Assembly: GCF_017562075.2 (NCBI RefSeq)
Contig: NC_054083.1
Span: forward strand, 7,880,768-7,944,767
Reading direction: 5' to 3'
DNA length: 64,000 nt
Source: Anopheles merus
Taxonomy: Eukaryota > Arthropoda > Insecta > Diptera > Culicidae
The position numbers and the translations under genes are program-made. Shown in pieces: positions 20,216 through 30,931 of this stretch. Within the stretch, counting starts at the first letter, position 1; the number at the start of each line of letters is the position of its first letter. The notes beneath the pieces were generated by a model. The model was not told where the DNA came from. It searched no databases and saw only the letters and a program-made list of their open reading frames with translations.

Positions 20216-20760
20216 TGCGAACGGTGATAGTCGTCGACATAAAATTGTACAAAATGATACTTTTTGAAGGATCGTATTCTAGATCCACGACAATCACGGA
20301 AAAAATATCATTGGACAAGATGATATTTTTCTGCTACATTCATTTGACTTTTTGATTTTGCCGTACCTCAAGTGAACTAGATCTTCATCGAAAATGGGTC
20401 CTTTTTTCGTGTATTTGCGTGAATTTCTATACTCCTGTAAAAGAACACCATTTTCCTGGTTGACTGGGTGAAAATATCAAGTGGTCTAATGGCTAAGTAT
20501 CGTTAAATGCACGTTTAAGCAGTTCTGGCGTCTCATGAAAAATGTCAAATGACATTCATTCTACATTTTTTGCAATCATGTCATCGCAAAAGCATTGATT
20601 GTTATTGCACTAATGATTGTCGCTTTTGGAAAGTCGTGTCATGGTAACCATGAATATCATGATCAAAAAATGATTTTGACACCCACTTACTGCAAATATC
20701 ATAAAAAATGTCGACAATTAACAACACTGCCCCGTGCTAGTGTTAGGGAATCGCATTAAT
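20216..20760. other. non-coding, nothing recognised
   Basis: No reading frame, repeat pair or element end was identified. The stretch lies between the gypsy LTR and the 3' region of the minus-strand R1 element. Confidence 0.4.
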
Positions 20761-21316
20761 TTCCCTAAAGGCTCTAGATCAAATACACACATGCACCCTT
20801 TTCCCGTTTGAGACAAGAGAGAACCTTATAATAGGACATACGACAGGAGAGCACCAGTCCTACGTATGCAGCTGGATTTTAACCAACGAAAACTCTCTTG
20901 TGCCTCAAGGAATACTGGCCGGATCGCCCGCTAAGGCATTACTTCAACCAGCATCCTTTGGTCAACATCGACCACGGCACCGCAATGCTATGACAGTGGT
21001 CTATCAGGCGTACAGACTTTACACCCCGCGCCCAGGTCCGGAGACCCGGAGGGTCATCTCTCCTAGGTGTCAGGCACCTCAACGTCGCACTTGGTATCTC
21101 GCAAGTATGCCATCTTCCTAGTGTAATGTCAAAGTTCGATGATTACCCAGCTGGCCACACCGGGAATGACAACCGCAGACAAGCTCACCATCAAGGTCCC
21201 TCTACTCGTAAGTCGGGGAAGCAAAGAATAGAGACATGTGTGCGTGTGGTCTTTAGCATCTCAACTGATTCCCACACGTTCCGAGGGAAATGGACCACGT
21301 CAATGTATCAGCCATG

Positions 21317-22058
21317 TCACGAGTTGTCCTCATACATGCTGATTCCCGCACGTTCAGGGGGAGCCTCTTCGCTTGCTGCTACTTGGAGTTCTCTGTCGCT
21401 GTCGCCTCGTAAGCTTAGTTGGAGGTTGTATTGATTTTCCATCACTTCGTGGATGTACGCCGCGACTCTATTCCACATTGTTTCGTCGTTGCACATGATG
21501 CTGACTGCATTTTCGACGTCAAAATCGGCTTGGAGATCTTGCTCAAGTCGTAGTCTCGCCAGTAGATACATGCCGTAAACGAAGATGATGTGTTCTGCAG
21601 TCTGATTCTCGTCGCCGCAGGCCGGGCATAGAGGTGATTGTACGTACCCCATTCGGTGAAGGTGAGCCATGAAGAACCCGTGGCCTGATAAGAACTGGTA
21701 CATGTGGAACTCGATGTTACCATGTCTCCTTGTGATCCATGGTTGGATGTCCAGTATCAATCGCCTTGTCTAGGAGCCGGTAATCCTCGTCGATTAATAT
21801 ATGGAGCGCCATCATGCCTGCATTGACGCAGGCTGCGTCTTGCGAGGTGTTCCTAGATGCGCTGATCACTCTGTTCACTAATGGTCTATGGCACCTTCGG
21901 AGCCATTGCTTTCTGCATTCGAATTTCAGTGTTTCGGCCCATATTGAGGAGGCATATCTGATGCCTGCTATGATGGCACTTGCTATCACTTTTCGCCGAC
22001 AGCTTCTTGGCCCTGATCGGTTCGGCATCATCCTCACTAGGGCGTTAGTGTTAGTCAC
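21317..22058 (-). pseudogene. R1-clade ORF2, C-terminal region
   Basis: Two overlapping frames continue from the RT. The first has RRKVIASAIIAGIRYASSIW and DAACVNAGMMALHI. The second has FLSGHGFFMAHLHRMGYVQS and CPACGDENQTAEHIIF, the C-x2-C...H motif found near the end of R1 ORF2 proteins. A frame change at about 21720-21760 joins them. Confidence 0.75.
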
Positions 22059-22157
22059 CGCTCTCTCAGCGACATACTTGATGTGCTGAGTTTAATCCAA
22101 GCGATCATCGATCATGATACCCAGATACTTTAAGTGGCGCGATGACCTAACTGTGTG

Positions 22158-22489
22158 TCAATCGATGATGATGTGCAATTCTTGGCCACTTCTATGAGAG
22201 CTTACGAGAATGTACTCTGTTTTCGGTATATTCAGCTTAAGCTCCACTGAGTTCATCCATTGCCGAAAAATATTGATGGAAATTTCAATTGTATTTTCGA
22301 GATCGTCTATCCAGCTTCCAACAGCTACCAGCACTATGTCATCAGCGAAACCGATCAATGATGCACCTTCGTACATCGTTAAGTTGAGCACCTCATTGTA
22401 CATTAGGTTCCATAGAGTGGGTCCTAACTCTGACCCTTGAGGCACTCCAGCTGTGACGACTCGTTCTTCAACGCCTTCATTGGTCTCAT
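22158..22489 (-). pseudogene. R1-clade RT palm, downstream of the RTE insertion
   Basis: The frame carries GVPQGSELGPTLWNLMYNEV and FADDIVLVAVG, where FADD is the catalytic box, and then LNIPKTEYIL. It is the direct continuation of the RT frame cut at 23004. The 10-bp word GTGCTACTCT is repeated on both sides of the intervening RTE piece. Confidence 0.85.
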
Positions 22490-22499
22490 AGAGTAGCAC

Positions 22500-23003
22500 T
22501 TACTTACTTACTTATCCGGCGCTACAACCGCTTTGCGGTCTTGGCCTGTCTCAGGAGTGTCTGAAACCGCTCACGGTCTCGTACCTTCGTCTGCCAGTCC
22601 GTTATCCCGGCCTTAATGGCGGACGCCTCCACGCCATCTTGCCACCTCAATTTGGGCCTACCACGCCTCCTCTGTCCTTGTGGACGGCCTAAAAAGACTT
22701 TACGGGCTGGGTCGTCCGTTTCCATGCGTACGCCATGTTGCCCACCGAAGCCTGGCGAGCCTGATACGCTGCACGACAGTGAGGTCGCCGTACATCTCGT
22801 ATAGCTCGTCATTATAGCGGCTCCTCCATTGTCCTTCCACACATCTGAGCATCTTCCTCTCGAACGCGGCTAAAAGGGTTTCGTCAGATTCGGACAGTGT
22901 CCATGTCTCAGAGGCATATGTGAGTACCGGAACTATATAGGTACTATATAGTCCCAGCTTCGTCCGTCGCGACAGGTTCTTTGAGGTGAACTGCTTTTAG
23001 AGC
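22500..23003 (-). mobile_element. 5'-truncated RTE element with (TAAG)n tail
   Basis: Read on the minus strand, 504 bp encode the RTE C-terminal region: LSRRTKLGLY, VPVLTYASETWTL, FERKMLRCVEGQWRSRYNDELYE, then GQRRRGRPKLRWQDGVE and DRERFQTLLRQAKTAKRL, followed by a stop and a TAAG repeat tail. An exact 10-bp duplication GTGCTACTCT (complement at 22490-22499 and 23004-23013) bounds it. The tail and sequence differ from the RTE at 4568-7697, so this is a second RTE family. It sits inside the R1 reverse transcriptase. A small deletion or frameshift lies near 22790. Confidence 0.85.
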
Positions 23004-23730
23004 AGAGTAGCACACGGTTCCGAAAATAGCTCCCGATGATTCCGTAGAGGTATTTTGGTGTGTTTATTCTTTGTAAGGACCTCGCTATCGCCATCCAGCT
23101 CGCACTTTTGAATGCGTTCTTTATGTCAAGCGTCACGACTGCACAATACCGGTTAGCACCTCGATTGCGAGTTCTGGATACACGTGCCATGCTGATTACC
23201 TTTTCGATAGCATCTGTTGTTGATCTTCCATTCCTGAATCCGTACTGGTTATCAGACAACCCTTGCACACTCTCGATATGGTTATTCAATCTGTGGAGTA
23301 TTAAACGCTCTAGTCCTTTCGCAACTCCATCGATCAAGCAGATCGGACGTGATGAGCCACTTTCTCCTGGCCTTTTTCCCGGTTTGGGAATCAACACGAG
23401 CCTCTGTCTTTTCCAGTTGTTTGGAAACTTGCCAATGTCGAGGCATCTTTGATACACGTTCACGAACGTTGCAGGTTCCTCTTTCATCGCTGTTGCCAAA
23501 GCAGCGTTAGGTATACCGTCTGGACCTGGTACTTTCCCGGATGTGAGTGACCTTCCAATGCTACGGATCTCCTCGTCTGTTACACGTTCCGGGTTTTCTT
23601 GGCCAGTAGTGGGTTGATACGATGGCCAGGTTGTAACAGAATGATCCGGGAATAATTCGTCTATGATAGTTCTGAGTTTTTCAGGGTCCAGTTCTTTGAG
23701 CACTCTATTGCCTCCAACCATGCGCTTCAA
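23004..23730 (-). pseudogene. R1-clade reverse transcriptase, N-terminal half
   Basis: The frame shows LTSGKVPGPDGIPNAAL, WKRQRLVLIPKPGKRP, SRPICLIDGVAKGLERLI, QYGFRNGRSTTDAI and AVVTLDIKNAFKSASW (first catalytic Asp). These are RT blocks 0 to 3 of an R1-type element. It is cut by the RTE insertion before the FADD block, which lies at 22158-22489. Confidence 0.85.
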
Positions 23731-24115
23731 GATTACGTAGACCTTGCCATAAAGGATGACGTAGACATGTTGACTAGTCTATACCAAGTCGCTTTTTTGG
23801 TCCGCTTAATTTCTCTTTGGGCCCTTTGGGCAACTCTGCTTGCGGCCTTGCATTTCTTACGCAGATCTGCTATCGTGGACGTCCGCCAGTAGACGCCCCT
23901 CCACTAGCAAATTTTCTTGAGCCTGGACATGGTAGCATCGCATGCTTTATCTAGGGCTTTGACCAGGTCATCGGGCGTGTTAACTCTCATCTCATGCAGG
24001 ACTCTATCTAGTGCCGCAGCGAATAGTTCCTTGTGGAAAAGGGTGGTCTTTCATCCCTTTTTTGCATTGCCTCGGAGACTTTGAACTTGTTCTTGGCCAA
24101 TGGTGATGAGGAACT

Positions 24116-24816
24116 TTATGGTCTGAATTCAAATAGTCGGGCAATACTTCCCATAATGCTGTCGGGGTCCATTAGAGATCGACTCACGAACGTTAGGTCA
24201 ACTGCTGACTTCCTTTCTGGCGTAACGAAGGTCTCTTGACCGTTGTTCATTAATACCAAATCTAATCCGGCGAAGGCTGCTAGTAATGTATCTTCTCTCA
24301 AGCGCTGTGTCTCTCCTAGCTCCAAGAGTGTTTGCCAAGCTTGCCGACCATGCGTTGAAGTCTCCTGCCACAATAAATTTCGATGATCCACTGACGGTCA
24401 GAACAATATTGTCTAGCAGTTGCTCGAATTCTTGCATAGTTTAGCTTGGTGGGGCGTTAGCACTTACGACGAGAATTCCTCCCACCTCTACTGCTAGCAT
24501 TCCTCTCGATGCCCTGTTGACAAGCTTTTGTATAGGGAAGTTTCCACATGTTGTTGTTATGCCGCTGGTTTTTGATGGGATCGGTGACGATAATTACATC
24601 CACTTCTCTTTCGCGAGCGGTCTGCCACATCAAATTAAAGACCGCTCCACAATGGTTTTGGTTATGTTGTATAAACTTAACCATGATGCTGTCTTCTGGC
24701 GATCCGGTTGGGGCAGTTGAAGCTGCCTGTGAAGTGGGGTTCAACCATCTCCCCACGGCAATCCAGACACGCCATAGCGTATACGCACTCGCGGATCTTG
24801 TGACCTTCCTGACCAC
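24116..24816 (-). pseudogene. R1-clade ORF2 endonuclease region, frameshifted
   Basis: Three overlapping frames together give the endonuclease: VKFIQHNQNHCGAVFNLMWQ (start), REREVDVIIVTDP, then FIVAGDFNAWS (catalytic GDFN) and TFVTPERKSAVDLTFVSRSL (S.vDltf motif). Frame changes occur near 24450 and 24300. This endonuclease would nick the genomic target. The breaks make it non-functional. Confidence 0.8.
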
Positions 24817-25066
24817 ATTTGATGCAGAGCTTGCTGCGATCCTGGCCTGTGCATTCGAAGCCCTTTTGGCCCTCTTTCCAGCATTTATAACACTTTACCG
24901 GGGCTGTAGCCTCTCTCATGCTGCATACACACCAACCAACTTTCAGCTTTCGCGGGTTAAGAACACGGTCTTTCGCTGACAAAGGCACCCTGAATGTTGC
25001 TTTTTGTGTGCCTTTTGATCTTCCGGCTCGAACTTTTATGTCCTTGTGGTCAACGTCGATTGCCAA
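24677..25066 (-). pseudogene. R1-clade ORF1, zinc-knuckle region
   Basis: The frame holds three Cys-rich knuckles: CYKCWKEGQKGFEC, in which the usual His is replaced by Gln, CIKCGQEGHKIREC, an intact CCHC, and CLDCRGEMVEPH with a following C. This triple array is typical of R1/jockey-group ORF1 nucleic-acid-binding proteins. It should be fused to the coiled-coil part at 25115-25891, but a stop near 25112 separates them. Confidence 0.8.
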
Positions 25067-25114
25067 CTGTTGCTTGAGGGCTTCAGCTATCTCCTCAGCA
25101 ACGGTTATCTCGTC

Positions 25115-25891
25115 TTAGTGAGCGATTTCGATCATCACCGTGGGCGCAAGTGATCTGACACTCGCCTTGTCTCTCAAAGCATTTTTGAGGCCTGCTTCCA
25201 CCTGCATCGCTTCCTTGCCTCTCTTCAACACCAGCAGCATGTCACCATTCTGCGTTCTCCGCACCTTGGCAACCTGGTCGCCGACATCTTTGAGGGATTC
25301 GTCGGGGGTGAGCTTTTTGAGAACTTTCGCCAGATCGATGTCTTCGCACTTCTCTATGACCACCGCTTCGGGTCTTACTTGTGGTCTCTTTTTCTTCTTT
25401 CTGGGTCTTTTGTATTGACCCTTAAGATTTTTCGGAGTCTCTCTCTGCGCGGACCTTGGACGCGCATTGGTCTCTTGCTTGCGAGCCTCCTTGGGGACTC
25501 GACCTTTTCGTGTTTGAGGCACAAAAGGAGCGTCTTCTGCCAGCTCGATTGGTTGTGTCGTTTGCACTTCGGTTTCCCGGGTTTGCCTCTGCTTGAGTTG
25601 CTTATTCAACTCGCTCATCTCCTTGAACAGTGACTCCATAAACTCAACCATTTGAGCGATCATGTCGCCATGCAGATCCTCAATCGCCAGATTGTTAGCG
25701 TAATGCTTGAAACGCTCGAGTTGAGTTTTATGCGAGACTTTTGGAGATACTCCATCCTCCTGTGCCTTAGAGCCTTTCTTGTAGCCCTTTTTCAGCTTCG
25801 ATATGAACTCATCAATGAGTCGCTCGTGTTCTTCATCCTCCACGCTTTTCTTGGACTTTGGTTTTCTTGCTTCCATGTCTATTGGGTCCAA
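25115..25891 (-). CDS. R1-clade ORF1 (Gag-like), N-terminal and central part
   Basis: The 258-residue frame starts MDPIDMEARKPKSKK. It has a lysine-rich N-terminus, a predicted helical and coiled-coil region at about residues 75-105 (MVEFMESLFKEMSELNKQLK), a basic RPRKKKKRP motif near 165 (possible nuclear signal), and a C-terminal segment (VRRTQNGDMLLVLKRGKEAM, then LRDKASVRSLAP). The latter is the conserved core preceding the zinc knuckles in R1-type ORF1. It ends at a stop just before the knuckles. The ATG at 25891 is the first in frame and gives a normal-looking start. Confidence 0.75.
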   Translation of the reverse strand: MDPIDMEARKPKSKKSVEDEEHERLIDEFISKLKKGYKKGSKAQEDGVSPKVSHKTQLERFKHYANNLAIEDLHGDMIAQMVEFMESLFKEMSELNKQLKQRQTRETEVQTTQPIELAEDAPFVPQTRKGRVPKEARKQETNARPRSAQRETPKNLKGQYKRPRKKKKRPQVRPEAVVIEKCEDIDLAKVLKKLTPDESLKDVGDQVAKVRRTQNGDMLLVLKRGKEAMQVEAGLKNALRDKASVRSLAPTVMIEIAH

Positions 25892-26100
25892 ACTTCAATC
25901 CGCGATCTTTATTCGACACTATAGTCCCTGTTGGCACGATATCTACCTCCTGCAGATCAGCAGTCGCAATGTTTATCAAAACGACGAGCTGTCAAGGACA
26001 GCTCGAATAACATATGAAGAAAGCACCAGATGGCGCTGTAAAACAGATAAGGACAAAAAGATATCCCCAAAGGCAAAACACCTAAAATATCAAAAATAGG

Positions 26101-27020
26101 GCCAATTAAGATAAAGCTCGGCAGCGGTCGCGAAATAGGGTCAAGTGCGGTCAAGACTGATCAGCTGTTCGGAAATGGGCGCTATCGAGAAAGTTAGGCC
26201 AGTCGCAAAAGTGGTTCCAAAGAAGAAAGACTAATTTTTAAACTGATCGGCGAAAATCCATACGCGAAACGACAATTATAAGACATTCTAAATAAAGCTA
26301 CTCACATACTGTTACACACGTAACAACAGTCCCCTTGTTGATGCCCCATGGTTGGCTTTTGAGGTAGGTTCGGCGCGCATTTTGCTTACCACAACCGTGT
26401 GCGGTAAGTCGATGCGCGGAATATGGAGGAAGAGTGCAGAACGAGGCGGGGTATCGAGGCGAGAATGTACCGTAGTTGGTTTAATTGCGAATGAATTGTA
26501 TCATTCCTTCACTTCGTTAGGAAGAGATGGTCAAGTTACACTTATGCAACGGACGGGTGGAACTACGGAACTTTACTTGCGCGATGGATCGGATTCCAGG
26601 CGGCGTTAAAACGCTGCGGGAGTATTAACCGATTATGGTGCAAACTTGCACTTCTTCCGTAGAAGGGGTATTGCTAATCGGTCAACCGACTGAACAGCTG
26701 ATAACCAAACGTGGTTACCAATTGGGCAGAGCCTTCGGCGGCATCTGCTAATGGGGAGAAACACTAAACACGAGTGATCTACGTGTATGAAACTAGTGAA
26801 CTATCTCACTGTTTCGAATAAGCTTTATTAATAACAAATTCATAAACAGTGATGACACAATGTCTTTTTACACTTATGTTATGTTTACGACTAATATTGA
26901 CCTACTTGCATTATGTGATCGCTAACCTTCCTGGTTTGTGCATCAAAATATAAAGTCAATGTCCGGTTGTTTGTTTGTCACTTGGTGTTACAGGGTTTTC
27001 GAGGATTTTATAGACATGTT
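26101..27020. other. non-coding, nothing recognised
   Basis: The upstream flank or leader of the R1 element may extend a little into this stretch. No conserved frame is visible. The frame at 26352-26609 has no homology I recognise. Confidence 0.35.
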
Positions 27021-27395
27021 CAGTGTGCTGTGAGAATAACACACACGCACGCACAAGGCGACACCCGAAATCTGGTGCGATACCGGCTTTCAGTGGAGCA
27101 AGTACACACATGCACACATTTGGCCACACCAGCGCTCTGTTCTAGTGCAGGTAGTTTTCTGCAGTCCACGGTGATACTACATACAGCCACGCACTTGGCG
27201 ATACAGGCTGTTTGGTGCGGTGCGGTGGACGTTCAGAATTCAGTGGTGCAAATACACACATGCACACACTTGGCGACATACGCTCTGCTGTGCGGTGAGA
27301 TTTGTGTTCTGTGTCCAGTGGTGCAAATATACACACACACGCACTTGGCTACACACGCAGTACGGCGCGGTTGGCTTGGCAGAAGCGCATACCCA
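27021..27395. repeat. satellite-like array, about 75-bp period, five degenerate units
   Basis: The words CAGTGGTGCAAATACACACA and CACTTGGCGAC recur at about 27021, 27091, 27166, 27241 and 27316, giving a period close to 75 bp. Units differ by substitutions and contain CA-rich runs. ORFs on both strands in this interval are artefacts of the repeat. Confidence 0.8.
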
Positions 27396-29014
27396 CATTC
27401 ACGCTGTAGGCTTTACTTTCAGTCCAGTGAGGTTGGTGCTTGTGTGGTGTTTCAGCGCTTGGTAGTCAGCAGATAAAATCCGTGAAAAATGGAGTATTGT
27501 TTAATTTGAGGTAAGTAAAAGTGATTAAAATTATCAACCAACATCATCCCTCCTAATTAATAACATTTTTCTTCCATTTCATGTGTGTTTCACGGCGAAC
27601 GGAGACAACAAAACCTGTGGCTGTGTCGTAGTGCTCGAGATGGTGGCCCGTACAGTGTAGCGAAAGGAACTAGGCGCAACAGCGAGGAAGAGCAGAAAGT
27701 GTTGTGACGATTTTGTGATTTTATTCACTGTGCGAGTGTGGAAAGTGTGTTTTGAAATAATGTGCGTTAATGTGAAATTAAGTCCAGTGTTCGTAGTGCA
27801 TGTGTTTTTGATTTTTGTAAAAAAGTGTTAGATAAATGTTATTAATTTCAATAAATAGAATTGTTGTGATATAATTCTGTGCACTGTATCATTTTGGAAA
27901 GAAATCCTGGCAAAAAAGGGGGAGGGGACTAATTAAACGAAGGTTCGTACCGAACTCCGTTCGGGTTCGCTTCGGCTTTGGGTTGCTTCGGAGGCTGAGA
28001 CGTTTCGCCAACTCAGCTTCAAAGTCAGCTTCAATCTCAGCGGATCTCTGAGTGCTGGTGACCGTTGGGCACCACACGAGGGAGCTCGTGGATACTCACG
28101 AAGGAAAAATCACTCAAATTAGAGCGAGAGACAGATAGAAAAAACGAAAGATCAATATAAAATCTTCGGTTTTTGACCGTTGGGTACAGATTCGCCGGAA
28201 GCCGAACTACTATTTCCCTAACTAATAATGTGCTGGAATAGGAAAATCCGTAAATCCGGAACTGATTTTTAGCTATTCAAAACAAGGCCACTTGTCGACT
28301 TGTTATTGTTTAATAAAACGCATGCAAACCAAATACCTTTGTTATATCATTTTGACAGCAGTTGGAATGGGTCGATCCCCATTGTGTGGACTCAAGAGAG
28401 GGCACCCTCTCAACAATCTCAGAGAAAATTTGTATGATATATCTTGGGCTTGTTCTCGGCAAACACCGTCATTTTTTATTTCATTAAACACTTTATTGAA
28501 CATAAAGTACACTTTCACAACACATTTAGAATCTATCGCACACACGATTGGGTCGTTCTGTAATGTACCGGGTCGAGCCAGGCTGCGGGAAACTTGTCGA
28601 CAATCTGCGTTGCCTCTGTTCAGCAAAATCTTACCTGTCGATCCACGCACTGCATGTGCGTCTGTGCATATTGTTTGTTCACTTCACACTTCACCAAAAC
28701 ACACCAGCGCACGAGACTTTGAACGAAATGCGCACCAACGCACAGACACTGCGCACTGTACTGGTGGTTTTGTACGCGTAGGAGGGGGAACAGACGGAGC
28801 GATGGTTCGATGCTGAAGTGTAAGCGAGACAACACGATGTAACGAGCAGCTCCAAGTTGTTGAGCTCGCTGAAAGAATACACACACATTCACAGACGGCT
28901 CGTCAAAGCACGGTATTTGTATTGGTGTTGAAGCGATATCGTGAAGCGCGCGTGTAAAACAGAATGCGAACTCTCATCGCAGCGCGTTTCTCCTTGCTTC
29001 CTCAAGCTTCCTCT
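27396..29014. other. non-coding stretch before the tandem duplication
   Basis: No recognised coding sequence. GAGGTAAGTAAAAG at 27508-27521 looks like a splice donor, and AATAAATAG occurs near 27850. A polypurine run (AAAAAAGGGGGAGGGGA) lies at 27912-27930. CTGGTGACCGTTGGG near 28056 resembles a primer binding site, but no LTR copies support this. Overlapping ORFs at 28292-28892 on both strands are unsupported. Confidence 0.35.
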
Positions 29015-30179
29015 TACCCCTCGGCCAGAATCACTAAAAATTTGAGAGCCTGATCACTCATTGTTTGCGTGGTATACTTAAATCTATTTTAGAGTAAACC
29101 ATCATGTCTAAGCGTTCGAAACAGACGGAGATTTTTTAATAGAAGTGAGGTCGGTTGATGGATGAGGTCGAAACATCACGCATGAAACGGCTTCGGCTTC
29201 TGTTTGGCCGGGCCTTGGAGTGGGTAAGTAGAAACAATGAAATTGAATGTTTCCAGTAATATACGAACAAATCAGCTTAGCCACCGTTAGTTGAAAGAAA
29301 GTGATGAAAATTATACAGTTAAACTATCATAAAAACTATCATTTTATTATATACATATTCCCTTTTATTTTCATTTCTAGAAGTTACATCAGAAGATTTG
29401 GAATTGTTGTTTGCAGCATGTAGTTCGGCAGAGCTAACAATATCTACCACTACAACAACATCTAACGCAACCACGACATCGAACGATTTCAATGAAGAAT
29501 TTGAAGATATCTATGATTCGGCTGATGTTGTGACTGATGCCAATGATCGCTTCGAATATATGAAAAATTTGAATTTGAAGGATGCACTTGTGCATCTTAT
29601 AATTCATGGCCGTGCTTCACGTTTTTTGATAGAAGGCTTCCTGGCCATCTTAAAAAAGTGCTTTAAAGCTAAAGTTCCCACAACAAAAAGAACTTTGCTA
29701 AAAACTGAAGCCGATATTAAATCAGAAATTATACTAATTGATGGGGGTAATTTATGGTACCGTGGCATAGAAAAGTGCTTCTTAAATATTTTGAGTAAGT
29801 ATTTTTCAAATAAAGTGGTACTAAATGAAATTTATCATTCGATGTGTGTATATTACAGAGATATTGATTCTGAACCGGACATATCTACCATCGATGTTTG
29901 TATCGATGAGCTTGCACTTTTTAGAAGTTCTCGTAAACAGCTTTGGCCAATCCAAAAAAGGGTGGTCGAATTACCAAAAGTATCAGCATTTGTCATTGGA
30001 ACTTATTTTTGTGGCTCGAATAAACCACACAGTATTGAAGAATTTTTGAATCCTTTGGTGAAGGAAATAAACGATCTCCAAAAAAGAGGCCTTAAGTTTA
30101 ACAATAAGTTGGTGCCAATGTTTCTTCGGGCCTTTATTGCAGATTCGTCGATGCAGGCCACTTTGAAAGGTATATTTAT

Positions 30180-30498
30180 TGTTGTGGGCAGCTGTGCCGA
30201 CCCCTGGACTTGCCGTGGCAGTTGCGCTGCCACCGGTCAACGTCCAGGAGGACGACAGTGTGTCACGCACACTGTCGCACACACTAAGCAGCGCAAAGTT
30301 TAGTGTGTGCCGAGCGCACAATGAGAGTGTGTACGAAGGCCGATCGAGCTGGAGCTTTCGGCAGGGGCGCTCGGTGCGGCTGGTGCGTGGCCACCGCACT
30401 TGCGGTTTTAAAGTGTTAATTGTTTGTTCATTGTGTCTTTTATTTATTATTGTTTGTTTATAAGTGTTTTAATAAAAGTAAAAGTGCAGTACATAACA
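30180..30498 (+). mobile_element. solo LTR (unit 1)
   Basis: The 319-bp sequence starts TGTTGTGGGCAGC and ends GTACATAACA, so its ends are TGTT...AACA. An exact 5-bp duplication TTTAT lies at 30175-30179 and 30499-30503. AATAAAAG near the end is a polyadenylation signal. No internal retrotransposon sequence remains, as expected after recombination between two LTRs. It interrupts the transposase right after ATLKG and adds a spurious tail to that frame. Confidence 0.85.
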
Positions 30499-30503
30499 TT
30501 TAT

Positions 30504-30931
30504 GATATTACTATGGAAGTAATTAGAGCATCCATACTGTTGTGACGATCGTAAACAAATAGAGTAAAACTGTCACCGCAACTGACAGCCAAACATTCAG
30601 CACTTGCGATTGCGAGAGATTCCATAATCTCACCTACAGAGGGCACTGTAACGGGTTCGGGTACTGGGAAGGCGAATTACCTCAGGATTAGGAATCGGGT
30701 TACTCGCTATCGCGATTTAAACAGTAGCATGTCGACAGCGAACGAGACAAGTTAGAAACTTTTTAATGGTTAACAAAACCCGCGATAAAATAAAGTTTCC
30801 ACCCAAAGCGAAACACGGCGTTTTAAACATTTTTGATTCCTATGAGAAAGTGATTACTTATCGTTACGGGACTAGTTTGGGAGCTAACACATACCATATG
30901 TTCCACCAATTTTTCCATCCGTATATTTGCA
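30504..30931 (+). other. unidentified insertion in the transposase gene (unit 1)
   Basis: Transposase homology stops at about 30174 and resumes at about 30932, yet the solo LTR accounts only for 30175-30503. The remaining 428 bp include an 80-residue frame from 30766 (MVNKTRDKIKFPPKAKHGVL), which may be an exon fragment of another gene or element. TATA occurs at both outer borders. I do not recognise the frame. Confidence 0.4.

Larger units (their letters stand above)
20761..26100 (-). mobile_element. R1-clade non-LTR retrotransposon, decayed
   Basis: On the minus strand there is a two-ORF element in R1 order: ORF1 with zinc knuckles, then ORF2 with endonuclease, RT and a C-terminal CCHC region. 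Its 3' untranslated part probably lies at 20761-21316. Neither border was fixed by a target duplication. It is interrupted by a 504-bp RTE tail at 22500-23003. Frames are broken in several places, so it is not active. Confidence 0.75.

Noticed and set aside
26967..27476. 169-residue plus-strand ORF, His/Thr/Val-rich
   Set aside because: It crosses the 75-bp tandem array, its repeats follow the DNA period, and overlapping ORFs exist in other frames.
30179..30463. 94-residue ORF with hydrophobic C-terminus, duplicated at 37214
   Set aside because: It lies wholly within the solo LTR and has no independent support.
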